NCBI RefSeq assembly: GCF_013367775.1
Contig: NZ_CP055157.1
Span: forward strand, 3,236,001 to 3,300,000
Length of the DNA: 64,000 nucleotides
Reading direction: 5' to 3'
Origin: Microbulbifer sp. YPW1
GTDB taxonomy: Bacteria > Pseudomonadota > Gammaproteobacteria > Pseudomonadales > Cellvibrionaceae
Each line of letters opens with the position of its first letter. The stretch's first letter is position 1. Below, in pieces: positions 51,961 through 60,858 of this stretch. The notes under the pieces were generated by a model. The model worked only from the letters and a program-made list of their open reading frames with translations, did not search any database and was not told the origin of the DNA. The position numbers and the translations under genes were made by a program.

Positions 51961-53424
51961 GTGAGCCAACAGTACGCGATGTTTTTGTCAGGGAAGGCTG
52001 CGCGTCGTATCGCCTGCCACATAGTCGGTGTTTCAGCTCTGCTGACACTGCCATTTTCATTGGCGGATGAGTCTGAGAATTCCTTTCAGACCATAAGCCC
52101 CAGTGACTTGCAGAGTGGATCTGACGCCAGTCCTTTCCTCAATGCACAGCCGCTCAACCCCTCAGTCACCGCCAGCTCAAATACCTGGCAGCTGGGTATC
52201 ACCGAGGCCGTGCAAAAGGCCGTTGAGTGGCACCCGGCAATTGGCGAGTCCGTAGGCGTGTTACACCAGCAACAGGAAAATATTCGCAGGGCGCGATCCG
52301 GCTATTATCCGCAGGTCAACGTGGGTGTGATTGGTGGCTACGACAGCGAAACCAATGGTGATGGTGATGGGCATGCGGTCCAGTTATATCTTTCCCAGGT
52401 TCTTTATGACTTCGGGAAAATCTCCGGCAGCGTTGACTCTGCTACGGCCGGCGCGCGCGCGGCTCAAGCCCAGGTATTGCAGCAAATTGATGCTATAGCA
52501 CGGGATACGGCGGAGGCAGCCATTGAAGTTCAACGTTATCAGGCATTACTTGAGTCCGCCGATGCGCAGATTCAGGGGGTGTCTGCTATTTCCCGCCTGG
52601 TCAAAATTCGCAGTGATCGTGGCGCGAGCACGCGTTCGGACGTCCTGCAGGCGCAATCGCGGATGGAGTCCGCCAGAGCCAATCGTCAGCAGTTGCAGGC
52701 GCAGCTGAACCGTTGGCGCAGTGTATTGCAGAATCTGATGGGCGTGCAGCAGAGCGTTGCGCTATCCATGGGATTGCCGGAACCAGTATTGAATGGCTGT
52801 TTGGTTGATCCCATGCAAGCCAATTACGCGCCTGCGGTACTGCTCGCGGAAGCGCAGCGGGCTGAAGCCGTAGCGCAATTAAAAGAAGCTCGCGCCCAGG
52901 CGTGGCCCACACTGTCTCTGGACGGCAGTGTAAACAGCTATCTCGATCAGGAATACGTAGACGCCAATGCGCTTAATGACCATGAAAGCGCGGTATTTCT
53001 CAACCTCTCCATGCCGATCTACCAGGGTGGGAGGATTTCTGCGAGCAAGGAAGCGGCGAGTTTTGCCATGCGCTCTGCAGAGGCGGCGAAAGACAATGCC
53101 CGGCTGACCGTGGCCCGGGATCTGCGCATCGCGCAGAGTCAGAGCCAGGGGTTGCAGCGGAGTATATCCATTCTCGAAGCGCGCTTGCGCGCAATTTCCG
53201 AGACGCGCGATCTCTACCGTCAACAGTACTCCTCCCTTGGTAGCCGAACCCTGATTGAATTACTCAATTCGGAAGAGGAGCTGCATCAGGCGCGGATAGA
53301 AAAAAACAATACCGAATACGACCTGCACAAATTACAGGTGGATTGCCTGTATACCGTAGGCGAAATCAGAAATGCATTTGATCTTCAGGGGCGTCCCATT
53401 CAGGGAGTAGAGGTACTGCCGTAA
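51961..53424 (+). CDS. TolC-family outer-membrane channel of a type I secretion system
   Basis: The 487-residue protein forms the outer-membrane and periplasmic tunnel. A signal peptide (about 1-35, ending PFSLADE) precedes two outer-membrane efflux protein repeats. ITEAVQKAVEWHPAIGES and ARSGYYPQVNVGVIGGYDS open the first; YDFGKISGSVDSA and later ARAQAWPTLSLDGSVNSYLD open the second. It resembles LapE/AggA channels that serve adhesin exporters. The start is GTG at 51961; an ATG six codons further is an alternative. It is the first gene of a channel-ABC-HlyD operon. Confidence 0.9.
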   Translation: MSQQYAMFLSGKAARRIACHIVGVSALLTLPFSLADESENSFQTISPSDLQSGSDASPFLNAQPLNPSVTASSNTWQLGITEAVQKAVEWHPAIGESVGVLHQQQENIRRARSGYYPQVNVGVIGGYDSETNGDGDGHAVQLYLSQVLYDFGKISGSVDSATAGARAAQAQVLQQIDAIARDTAEAAIEVQRYQALLESADAQIQGVSAISRLVKIRSDRGASTRSDVLQAQSRMESARANRQQLQAQLNRWRSVLQNLMGVQQSVALSMGLPEPVLNGCLVDPMQANYAPAVLLAEAQRAEAVAQLKEARAQAWPTLSLDGSVNSYLDQEYVDANALNDHESAVFLNLSMPIYQGGRISASKEAASFAMRSAEAAKDNARLTVARDLRIAQSQSQGLQRSISILEARLRAISETRDLYRQQYSSLGSRTLIELLNSEEELHQARIEKNNTEYDLHKLQVDCLYTVGEIRNAFDLQGRPIQGVEVLP

Positions 53425-53469
53425 GCAGGATCGACGGCAGCGGTTTGCAGGAAGTGGCAGGAGCCGTAT

Positions 53470-55665
53470 ATGCAAGACTCCGAAAGTGAGCAGAAGGAAT
53501 ACACACCCTGGGTGCATGCGATACTGGCGATCGCCAGGCACTACCGGCTCGAGTTTTCTGAAGAAAATATCCGTATCGCTTCCCGTTGGGGGCAGCAGGA
53601 AACGGTGGAAGGCGTTGTGCGCAGCATGGCGCGGCAAGCGGGCCTGGTAGCCAGATTTACTGAGTTCGATAAATCCATGTTGAGCCCCTGGCGCTTGCCT
53701 CTGGTGGTCCAGTTACGCGGCGGACAAATTGGCGTTATCGAAACTACCGATGGCAAGGGACACCTCGCCGTTTCCTTCAGTGGCGACCGCGGTGCTGCTA
53801 CGCGGATCAATGTCGAGTCCCTCGTTCCCCATATCATTTCAGTGGTGGTGTTGCGCCCGGCACACAATGTCGCTGACGCCCGTGTTGATGACTATGTGAA
53901 ACCCCAGCAGAAACACTGGTTTCGCTCAATCATCCTGCGGGACCTGAAGCCATACGGGCATGTGATGATCGCCACAACGGTGGCGAACGTGCTGGCACTC
54001 GCGGGTATTCTTTTCTCCAAACAGGTTTACGACAGAGTCATACCGGCAGAGTCCACGCCGACTCTATATGTGCTGTTCAGTGGTGTCCTGGTCGCTGTAC
54101 TGTTTGATTTTATCATGCGTATTAACCGCATCCGCGTCACAGATTTGCTGGGGAAACGTGCGGATATCCGTGTGTCCGACCTGGTATATGGCCATGCGGT
54201 GCGGCTCCGCAACAGCGCCAAACCAAAATCCACCGGTGCGTTTACTTCCCAGATCCGGGAGCTGGAGCGGGTGCGCGAAATGGTGACTTCGACCACCATT
54301 CTGGCAATGGCAGATATGCCATTCTTCTTTCTGTTTCTCGGGTTCCTCTGGTATGTGGCGGGGCCCCTGGCGTTGATTCCGTTGGGCGCTCTGGTGTTGC
54401 TGATTGTTCCCGGCCTGTTGGCCCAGAAAAAACTCGCGCGTCTCGCTGGTGAATCCATCCGCGAATCCTCTCTGCGCAATGCAATGCTGGTAGAGACGGT
54501 GCAGGGGATGGAGGATATCAAGGCGATGCAGGCGGAGCAGCGTTTCCAGCAACAGTGGAACCACTACAACGCCGTTACCGCAGAATCCAACCTGCGCCTG
54601 CGCGGCCTTATAGGTCGACTGGTGACGTGGACACACAATGTTCAGTCCAGTGTATTTGCCATCATCGTGCTGTTCGGCGCGCCGATGGTGATGGCCGGTG
54701 ATATGACCACGGGTTCGCTGGTAGCAGCTTCTATCCTCGGTTCGAGGATGATGGCACCCATGTCGCAGATTACCCAGGTACTGAGCCGGTGGCAGCAGGC
54801 AAAGTATGCGTTAAAGGGACTGGATCACATCATGCAGCTGCCGGTGGATCACGCTGAAGGCAGCAAGCGCGTGCATTTGTCCTGCATCACCGGCAATTAT
54901 CAGTTGCGTCAGGCGTCCTTTAAGTACGGCGCCGAGTGTGAGACTCCGGCGCTGTCTGTGAATGCGCTGAAAATTCGCGCTGGCGAAAAAATCGCGGTAC
55001 TGGGGCGGAACGGTGCGGGTAAATCCACTTTGCTTCAGGCACTGTCGGGTATGCTGGAGCCGAGCGCTGGCGAGGTGATTCTCGAGGGTGTCAGCATGGG
55101 GCACATCGATCCCGCCGATACTCGTCGTGATATCGGCCTGTTGACTCAGAATGCCAATCTTTTCCACGGAACCCTGCGAGAAAATGTCACCCTGGGCGCC
55201 CCGGGAGCCACGGATAAGGAAATCATTGCTGCGTTGGATATGTCGGGAGCGCTCGATTTTATCCGCAAGCTTCCGAAAGGTATGGATCATGTGATTCTGG
55301 AAGGCGGGCTGGGGTTGTCTGGTGGCCAGCGGCAGTCCCTGCTGCTGGCGCGACTGTTTATCCGCAACCCCAGCGTGGTTTTACTGGATGAACCCACCGC
55401 ATCGCTGGATGACGTCACAGAAAAACGGTTTATTGCCAAGCTTCAGCAGTGGGCGGAAGGCCGAACCCTGATATTTGCCACACACCGTACCAGTACCCTG
55501 AAACTGGCGGACAGAATCCTGGTGGTTGATAACGGGCAGCTGCTGATGGATGAAAGCAAAGAGGTGGCGTTGCAGAAGCTTTCCCAGAATGCCACGCAGA
55601 ATGGAGCACGGCAGGGACAGGAAGTGTCCGGAGAAAAACTGTCGGACAGTGAACAGGTGAGCTGA
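53470..55665 (+). CDS. Type I secretion ABC transporter, LapB/LssB-like
   Basis: The 731-residue protein supplies the inner-membrane pump and ATPase. An N-terminal C39-like domain (about 1-140) lacks the catalytic Cys and His, as in exporters that bind but do not cut their substrate. A six-span membrane domain (about 155-430) follows. The nucleotide-binding domain (about 475-710) has Walker A GRNGAGKST at 512, signature LSGGQ at 616-620 and Walker B VVLLDEP at 636-642. The layout is that of the LapB and LssB exporters of large adhesins. Its stop overlaps the next start (TGATG). Confidence 0.92.
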   Translation: MQDSESEQKEYTPWVHAILAIARHYRLEFSEENIRIASRWGQQETVEGVVRSMARQAGLVARFTEFDKSMLSPWRLPLVVQLRGGQIGVIETTDGKGHLAVSFSGDRGAATRINVESLVPHIISVVVLRPAHNVADARVDDYVKPQQKHWFRSIILRDLKPYGHVMIATTVANVLALAGILFSKQVYDRVIPAESTPTLYVLFSGVLVAVLFDFIMRINRIRVTDLLGKRADIRVSDLVYGHAVRLRNSAKPKSTGAFTSQIRELERVREMVTSTTILAMADMPFFFLFLGFLWYVAGPLALIPLGALVLLIVPGLLAQKKLARLAGESIRESSLRNAMLVETVQGMEDIKAMQAEQRFQQQWNHYNAVTAESNLRLRGLIGRLVTWTHNVQSSVFAIIVLFGAPMVMAGDMTTGSLVAASILGSRMMAPMSQITQVLSRWQQAKYALKGLDHIMQLPVDHAEGSKRVHLSCITGNYQLRQASFKYGAECETPALSVNALKIRAGEKIAVLGRNGAGKSTLLQALSGMLEPSAGEVILEGVSMGHIDPADTRRDIGLLTQNANLFHGTLRENVTLGAPGATDKEIIAALDMSGALDFIRKLPKGMDHVILEGGLGLSGGQRQSLLLARLFIRNPSVVLLDEPTASLDDVTEKRFIAKLQQWAEGRTLIFATHRTSTLKLADRILVVDNGQLLMDESKEVALQKLSQNATQNGARQGQEVSGEKLSDSEQVS

Positions 55666-56945
55666 TGGCAAGAGAAGTAGCTATTACCGACCCCGAATCG
55701 TCGGCGATCAGCCGGCGGCAAGAGAAATCTTCCCAGGCTGCCAATGTCGCCATACTGGAAGCGGACTTTCACAATGCCGGTGCCCATTACGAAAAAGACT
55801 CTGACGATGCGCAGCTGACCCGATCGAGCCGGGTTATCTGGGTTTTTTTCCTGTTTCTCGTGTGTTTCGTTACCTGGTCTTACTTCGCCAAGGTGGATGA
55901 AGTGTCCAAGGGGCAGGGCAAAGTAATCCCTACTTCCCGGGCGCAGATTATCCAGTCGCTGGAGGGGGGCATTCTGGCCGATCTGAATGTCAAGGAAGGC
56001 GACATTGTGAAACCCGGCGAAGTGCTGGCGCAACTGGATCCGACCAAAGTGCGCTCCAATGTTGAAGAGGGAGAGGCACGTTATCGAGCGGCTTTGGCGA
56101 GTGCCGCGCGGTTGAGCGCAGAAGTAAATGGCACCGCCCTGCGATTCCCGGAAGAACTGAGCGGCTTCGAGGATCTCATCGCCAAAGAGCGCAGGCTGTA
56201 TCAGACACGACAAGGCAGCTTGCAGGATTCCCTCAGTAGCCTGAAAGAGGCCAGGGACCTTATAGAGCGTGAACTATCTATTACCCGGGATCTGGTGAGT
56301 TCCGGCGCAGCCAGCAACGTGGAAGTGCTACGCCTCAGTCGGCAGAAATCCGAGCTGGACCTTAAGATCAAGGATGTGCGTTCGGAATATATGGTACGCG
56401 CCCGGGAGGAACTGGCAGGTGTGAGTGCTGAAGTGGATGCGCTGACTTCGGTGATCGAAGGGCGTGCAGATTCATTGACCAGGCTCACCCTGAAGTCACC
56501 CGTGCGCGGGATCGTCAAGGATATCGAAGTCACAACCATCGGTGGTGTCATCCCGCCGAATGGCCGTCTTATGGAGATTGTTCCTCTGGATGACCGGCTC
56601 CTGATCGAAGCCCAGATCTCCCCAAGGGATATCGCGTTTATTCATCCGGGACAGGACGCCAAGGTCAAAATCACGGCCTATGACTACTCCATCTACGGCG
56701 GCTTGGATGGGAAAGTAACCACTATCTCGCCGGACACCATCCAGGATGAAACACGACCTGGAGAGTACTTTTACCGGGTACTGATCCTGACGGACTCCCA
56801 TGCTCTTATTAATCGTGCGGGAAAGGAGTTCCCGATTGTCCCGGGTATGGTAGCCAGTGTGGATGTCAAAACCGGCTCCAAAACCGTGTTTGATTACCTC
56901 GTGAAGCCTTTCAACCAGGCCGGTGAAGCGTTAAGGGAACGTTGA
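55665..56945 (+). CDS. HlyD-family membrane fusion protein of type I secretion
   Basis: The 426-residue adaptor links the ABC pump to the TolC-type channel. It has one N-terminal membrane span (VIWVFFLFLVCFVTWSYF, about 48-65). The first lipoyl half is KVIPTSRAQIIQSLEGGILADLNVKEGD, then a long coiled-coil hairpin (about 130-260) and the second lipoyl half TLKSPVRGIVKDI. The conserved end is YPFxVLGxVxxVDVKTG-like, here FPIVPGMVASVDVKTGSKTVFDYLVKP. An AGGTGA site lies in the end of the ABC gene, so the two are coupled. Confidence 0.92.
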   Translation: MAREVAITDPESSAISRRQEKSSQAANVAILEADFHNAGAHYEKDSDDAQLTRSSRVIWVFFLFLVCFVTWSYFAKVDEVSKGQGKVIPTSRAQIIQSLEGGILADLNVKEGDIVKPGEVLAQLDPTKVRSNVEEGEARYRAALASAARLSAEVNGTALRFPEELSGFEDLIAKERRLYQTRQGSLQDSLSSLKEARDLIERELSITRDLVSSGAASNVEVLRLSRQKSELDLKIKDVRSEYMVRAREELAGVSAEVDALTSVIEGRADSLTRLTLKSPVRGIVKDIEVTTIGGVIPPNGRLMEIVPLDDRLLIEAQISPRDIAFIHPGQDAKVKITAYDYSIYGGLDGKVTTISPDTIQDETRPGEYFYRVLILTDSHALINRAGKEFPIVPGMVASVDVKTGSKTVFDYLVKPFNQAGEALRER

Positions 56946-57010
56946 ATCGCAGCCTCCCGGCCTGGAAGGCCAGCGAGGCGAGTTGCGGAGGGCAGGTATA
57001 GGGAAATGCC

Positions 57011-57964
57011 ATGTATCGACAAATTTTTGCAGCCTTGTTGCTGATGATAGGCCTGTTGGAGAACGCGTCTAGCGATTCGAGAAGCCCCGGCGTCAAGTTG
57101 ACGCTGGAGGCGGAGATCACTGTCACTAACGACACCAATGGTCCTCTCCATGGGTATGTCCATCGTATAGCGGCCCCGGTCGGAGATCACATGCAGCAGA
57201 AACTGCTCGGTATCCGGCACGATGAGGTCAGCGAATTTGAACGCAAATCGTTCAAGCATGAGGCCGGTGACTACGTGGAGCTGGAGTGGGATATTCCCGC
57301 CGACAGCAAGTCGACGAAAAAGGTTTATTTCGACTTGCTGGTTAAATCCTATGATATTTCTGGCGAACAGATGTCCGGGAAGACGTCGTCTCCTTGGAGA
57401 ACTTCTCAGCGCGAAGCGCCTGACAGCATCTACCTTCAACCCGCGGAGTATATTGAGTCAGACAACGATCAGATCCTGAAACTCGCGCATCATATCCAGC
57501 GGACTTACAGCGATCCGGAGGCACAGCTGCGAGCCGCTTTCCTGACGCCCCAGCAAATGATCCAGTACCGGCGCCAGTCTACCCGTGGGGCACTCTATGC
57601 GGTGTCTGCCCGTCAGGGAGATTGCACGGAATACGCTGCTTTGTTTGTGGCGCTGGCCCGAGCCATGGGGTTTCCCGCGAGAATGACCTCGGAATTCCTG
57701 TTTACCGAACACCATACTTTCTCTCAGCCAAACCACCATGCCGCTGAGGTTTACTTCAACGGTCACTGGGTACCCGTGGATGCGAACCTGGCGCTGGACC
57801 CGAAATTCGGATACGGCTTTGGTTCCGGTGCCCACAGTAAAATTGTACTGAATAGAAACTCGGTCTGGGTCTGGTCCAATCTTTGGCCACGTGGAACCAG
57901 TAAACGACCCGGCAGTGTCGATGTAGATATGCAGTGGAAAATCTACGATATGCGGAGGGATTAA
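57011..57964 (+). CDS. Secreted transglutaminase-like protein
   Basis: The 317-residue protein has a signal peptide (about 1-21) and a beta-rich N-terminal part (about 25-140). The transglutaminase-like core has the triad Cys205 (QGDCTEYAALFVALARAMG), His243 (HHAAEVYF) and Asp257 (WVPVDANLAL). Proteins of this fold act as cysteine peptidases, amide-forming or amide-exchanging enzymes. It differs from LapG, which belongs to another branch of the same clan. It lies 65 bp after the HlyD gene and next to an ATP-grasp ligase, so it probably acts on the exported repeat protein, by cross-linking, trimming or anchoring. The exact reaction is not shown by the sequence. Confidence 0.82.
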   Translation: MYRQIFAALLLMIGLLENASSDSRSPGVKLTLEAEITVTNDTNGPLHGYVHRIAAPVGDHMQQKLLGIRHDEVSEFERKSFKHEAGDYVELEWDIPADSKSTKKVYFDLLVKSYDISGEQMSGKTSSPWRTSQREAPDSIYLQPAEYIESDNDQILKLAHHIQRTYSDPEAQLRAAFLTPQQMIQYRRQSTRGALYAVSARQGDCTEYAALFVALARAMGFPARMTSEFLFTEHHTFSQPNHHAAEVYFNGHWVPVDANLALDPKFGYGFGSGAHSKIVLNRNSVWVWSNLWPRGTSKRPGSVDVDMQWKIYDMRRD

Positions 57965-57966
57965 GC

Positions 57967-59949
57967 GTGTCCGGACAATTACCTGTGGATAGTGTGATAC
58001 AGGAGACTGGAGAAAATGACTACTCCGATTCTCCTCTGCTGAACAACTGGGACGACGTGGGTATTCAGTTGTTATGTAACGCGGCAGCCCGCCAGGGCCT
58101 GGAGGTTCACTATCACCGGCGTCTGATTTTTGAGGTTTTCAATCAAAAACAAAGAGTCGTATTTCGTCAAAACTCGCCGGGAAACTCTGCGGTATTTACC
58201 TATTGTGCCCGCCAGAAGCAGATTGCCAAAGACATTCTCGCGGAAAATGGTGTGCCGGTGCCGTCAGGCGGGATATTTGAAAACTATGCGGCGGCGCTGC
58301 GGTATTTTGAGCAGGCCAAGACTGCGGTGACGGTAAAACCAAACGACGGATCCTCCGGTGCTGGGGTAAGCAGCAATGTTACCAGCGAAGCCGATTTCAA
58401 GGTTGCCTGGGCTTATGCGCGAAAGTACGGTCGACAGATCATCGTCGAGCAGAACGTATTTGGCCAGGATATACGGGTAATAGTGATTGCCGGTGTGGCG
58501 CAGGCTGCTTACGTAAGGATCCCTGCCCATGTGGTAGGGGATGGCGAAAGCAGTATCCGGCAGTTGGTCGATAGGAAAAATACACTGCGTAAAAGAAATC
58601 CCAGTCTGCGCCTGGACCCGATGAAACGCTTTGACTTGCTCGAACGGCAGGGTATCTCCTTTGATCACGTACCTGCCAGCGGTGAGAAGGTACAACTTAC
58701 CACCGTGGCCAATGCGTCAGCAGGTGGGGAGACCGTTCAGATCTTCGACCGGCTAGATCGTGAGGTTCTGGCCGTCGCGGAACAGGCTGCACAATGCTTT
58801 CCCGGGTTGATTCAGGTGGGTGTTGATCTTATTTATACGGGTGATACGCAAGCTGGCAGCGCGGAGCAGCCCGAGTCGCTCCCGCCAGCCTACGTGATAG
58901 AGGTCAATTCCAATCCGGGTATCTGCGATGCAGTATTTCCCTCCTACGGTCGCCCGATCGACGTTCCGGGAAAGCTGATCTCGAGTGTGTTTTCCTCGGG
59001 GGCGCTGAACCAGGAAGGTCAGCCGCCGCTACAGATTGCGCTGGCCAGGCCTTATCGATATGGAGAGTTTGACCGCGCATTCCGACGTGGTGCACTGCGC
59101 TCGGTTGATCTGATCGCCCAGGCGGCCTACGCACACAACCTCCAACTGCAATCATTGTCGGATACGGTATTTTCCCTGGAGTCCCAAGAATCGCGATGTA
59201 TGTTTCATGGAGGCATGCCGCAGAGTGTGCTGATGGTCACCAGAAAGATTACCCGCAATCGCAGCTGGATGGACGAGATACTTCCTCGCAGCAAAGGATT
59301 CAGCGAGGAAGGCAGCGCGCGCCTGAAACGTTTCCGTCTGCTGGTCGTGGGGCGCAAGCTGGTTTCCGTATTGCATATACGGGCAACCAATGGCGGTCAG
59401 GACTCAATGCGTGAAGATGTCAGTGATTTGGTTAACCCCAGCGTACTGCCTATTGTCGAGTCCACTCTCGCAGCGATTTATGATCCGTATATCGCTGGTA
59501 TTGATCTTTTTGTGGATGATATTTCAGCGGAAATGAACGGACAGCAGTGGCTGGTTCAGGATGCTGTCTGTAATCCCCACTTGAGCTGGCACCACTTTCC
59601 TGATCGCGGGATGGGTAGGGATGTCGCCGGCGCCCTGGTGCAGAGTCTCTTCCCTGAGGTCGTAGCCGCGGAGCCCGAAATAAAAGGTGTACGCTTGCTG
59701 ATCCAGGGTCGTGTTCAGGGCGTCGGCTTTCGCCGCTGGCTGAAGTTAATGGCGATCCGCCACAGTGTCAGCGGCTGGGTCAAAAACTTGCGCGATGGAT
59801 CTGTAGAAGCGCTGCTCGAAGGTAGTCCGAGCGGCATTGCGGCACTTGAAAAAATGTGCCACAAGGGCCCCGCCGATGCGGAAGTCGATTCTGTCAATAG
59901 TGAGGAAACCCGCTGTACGGGCAGACTGGCATTTACCGCAATCGCCTGA
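57967..59949 (+). CDS. Cyanophycin synthetase-like ATP-grasp ligase fused to acylphosphatase
   Basis: The 660-residue protein has an ATP-grasp domain (about 70-345) resembling the primer-elongating half of cyanophycin synthetase. Lys124 lies in VTVKPNDGSSGAGVS; PAHVVGDGESSIRQLVDRKN and VPASGEKVQLTTVANASAGG follow; Glu312 and Asn314 are the metal ligands in IEVNSNP. A second, partial ATP-grasp-like region (about 380-560) ends in DAVCNPHLSWHHFP. A C-terminal acylphosphatase domain (about 573-660) has GRVQGVGFRRW with Arg589 and GWVKNLRDG with Asn607. The Mur-ligase half of cyanophycin synthetase is absent but a Mur-type ligase is encoded nearby. GTG at 57967 has GGAGGG 7 nt upstream and is the chosen start. 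Likely an amide- or ester-forming ligase acting on carboxylates. Confidence 0.85.
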   Translation: MSGQLPVDSVIQETGENDYSDSPLLNNWDDVGIQLLCNAAARQGLEVHYHRRLIFEVFNQKQRVVFRQNSPGNSAVFTYCARQKQIAKDILAENGVPVPSGGIFENYAAALRYFEQAKTAVTVKPNDGSSGAGVSSNVTSEADFKVAWAYARKYGRQIIVEQNVFGQDIRVIVIAGVAQAAYVRIPAHVVGDGESSIRQLVDRKNTLRKRNPSLRLDPMKRFDLLERQGISFDHVPASGEKVQLTTVANASAGGETVQIFDRLDREVLAVAEQAAQCFPGLIQVGVDLIYTGDTQAGSAEQPESLPPAYVIEVNSNPGICDAVFPSYGRPIDVPGKLISSVFSSGALNQEGQPPLQIALARPYRYGEFDRAFRRGALRSVDLIAQAAYAHNLQLQSLSDTVFSLESQESRCMFHGGMPQSVLMVTRKITRNRSWMDEILPRSKGFSEEGSARLKRFRLLVVGRKLVSVLHIRATNGGQDSMREDVSDLVNPSVLPIVESTLAAIYDPYIAGIDLFVDDISAEMNGQQWLVQDAVCNPHLSWHHFPDRGMGRDVAGALVQSLFPEVVAAEPEIKGVRLLIQGRVQGVGFRRWLKLMAIRHSVSGWVKNLRDGSVEALLEGSPSGIAALEKMCHKGPADAEVDSVNSEETRCTGRLAFTAIA

Positions 59950-60032
59950 ATCCCGTGTTTGAATCTGAGTGCTTGCATAAAGGTTCGGATTGAGATGGGT
60001 GTGAGTAACCAGAAGGATATTGAGGTGGAGTA

Positions 60033-60809
60033 ATGCACACCATTCGAACGGCATTTAGTACCCCGATTTTTATTCGGGATATCGAAGACTCTGACGGCGT
60101 TAATGATCGCCTGACGCATATTATCCTGGATATGGAGGCCAATACGCCCGGGATGAAGCGGTCAAACATTGGCAGCTGGGATTCCAAGAAGGACCTGCTC
60201 GAATGGCCGTTTGAGGAAATTCGAACGCTCAAGAAATGGATAGCCTCCGGCGTGAAGGAGGTGACCCTGAAGGCCACCAAGAATAAATTCAACCCCCATA
60301 CCCAGGATATGCTGGCTCATGCCTGGGCGAACGTATCCCGTGCGGATAGTTACCGGAAGATCCACAATCACGAAGCCTGTACCTGGTCCGGTGTTTACTA
60401 CGTAAAGTCGGATCTGGTCAAAGACAAAAGTGTCAGCAGTGGCAACATTGAGTTTCTTGACCCGCGGATGTTATGTATTTCCGCGGAGCTGCCCAACAGC
60501 AGCTTTGGAAGCCGGGTTCGCGTGGTGCCGCGGGCCGGCCGACTGGTTATCTTTCCCAACTGGTTGCTGCACTACGTCAACCCGGTGGAAGATGATTCAC
60601 TGCGTATCTGTATCGCGTTCAATGTGAAGCTGGATACCAAGACCGTGCGCCGCCGTGCGGGCACAATGCAACCCATGTTTCGGCAGGCGAACGAGGAAAT
60701 GTACACAGGTTTACAGCAAGGGGAGCCGCTGGCGGGCCTACAAGAACCGGTTCCAACGGTATCCGCAGGGGAGACCGAAAACGCCAGTCTCCCCGGCAGT
60801 CCTGATTAA
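60033..60809 (+). CDS. Putative 2OG-Fe(II) oxygenase (TIGR02466 type)
   Basis: The 258-residue protein matches the TIGR02466/PF13759 pattern. It starts TAFSTPIFIRDIED and carries ADSYRKIHNHEACTWSGVYYVK with candidate iron-binding residues at His111 and His113. It ends with GRLVIFPNWLLHYVNPVEDD and RICIAFN, where His180 is a likely iron ligand and Arg191 the likely 2-oxoglutarate contact. Members are predicted hydroxylases of unknown substrate. It is the last plus-strand gene of the cluster, 83 bp after the ATP-grasp gene. Hydroxylation of aspartate in the repeat protein is a natural hypothesis, but it is inference. The C-terminal 45 residues are probably disordered. Confidence 0.83.
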   Translation: MHTIRTAFSTPIFIRDIEDSDGVNDRLTHIILDMEANTPGMKRSNIGSWDSKKDLLEWPFEEIRTLKKWIASGVKEVTLKATKNKFNPHTQDMLAHAWANVSRADSYRKIHNHEACTWSGVYYVKSDLVKDKSVSSGNIEFLDPRMLCISAELPNSSFGSRVRVVPRAGRLVIFPNWLLHYVNPVEDDSLRICIAFNVKLDTKTVRRRAGTMQPMFRQANEEMYTGLQQGEPLAGLQEPVPTVSAGETENASLPGSPD

Positions 60810-60858
60810 GTTGACCATAGCCCGCCAGCCGTAGCGGCGGTAGTTGGGGGAGTCTACC

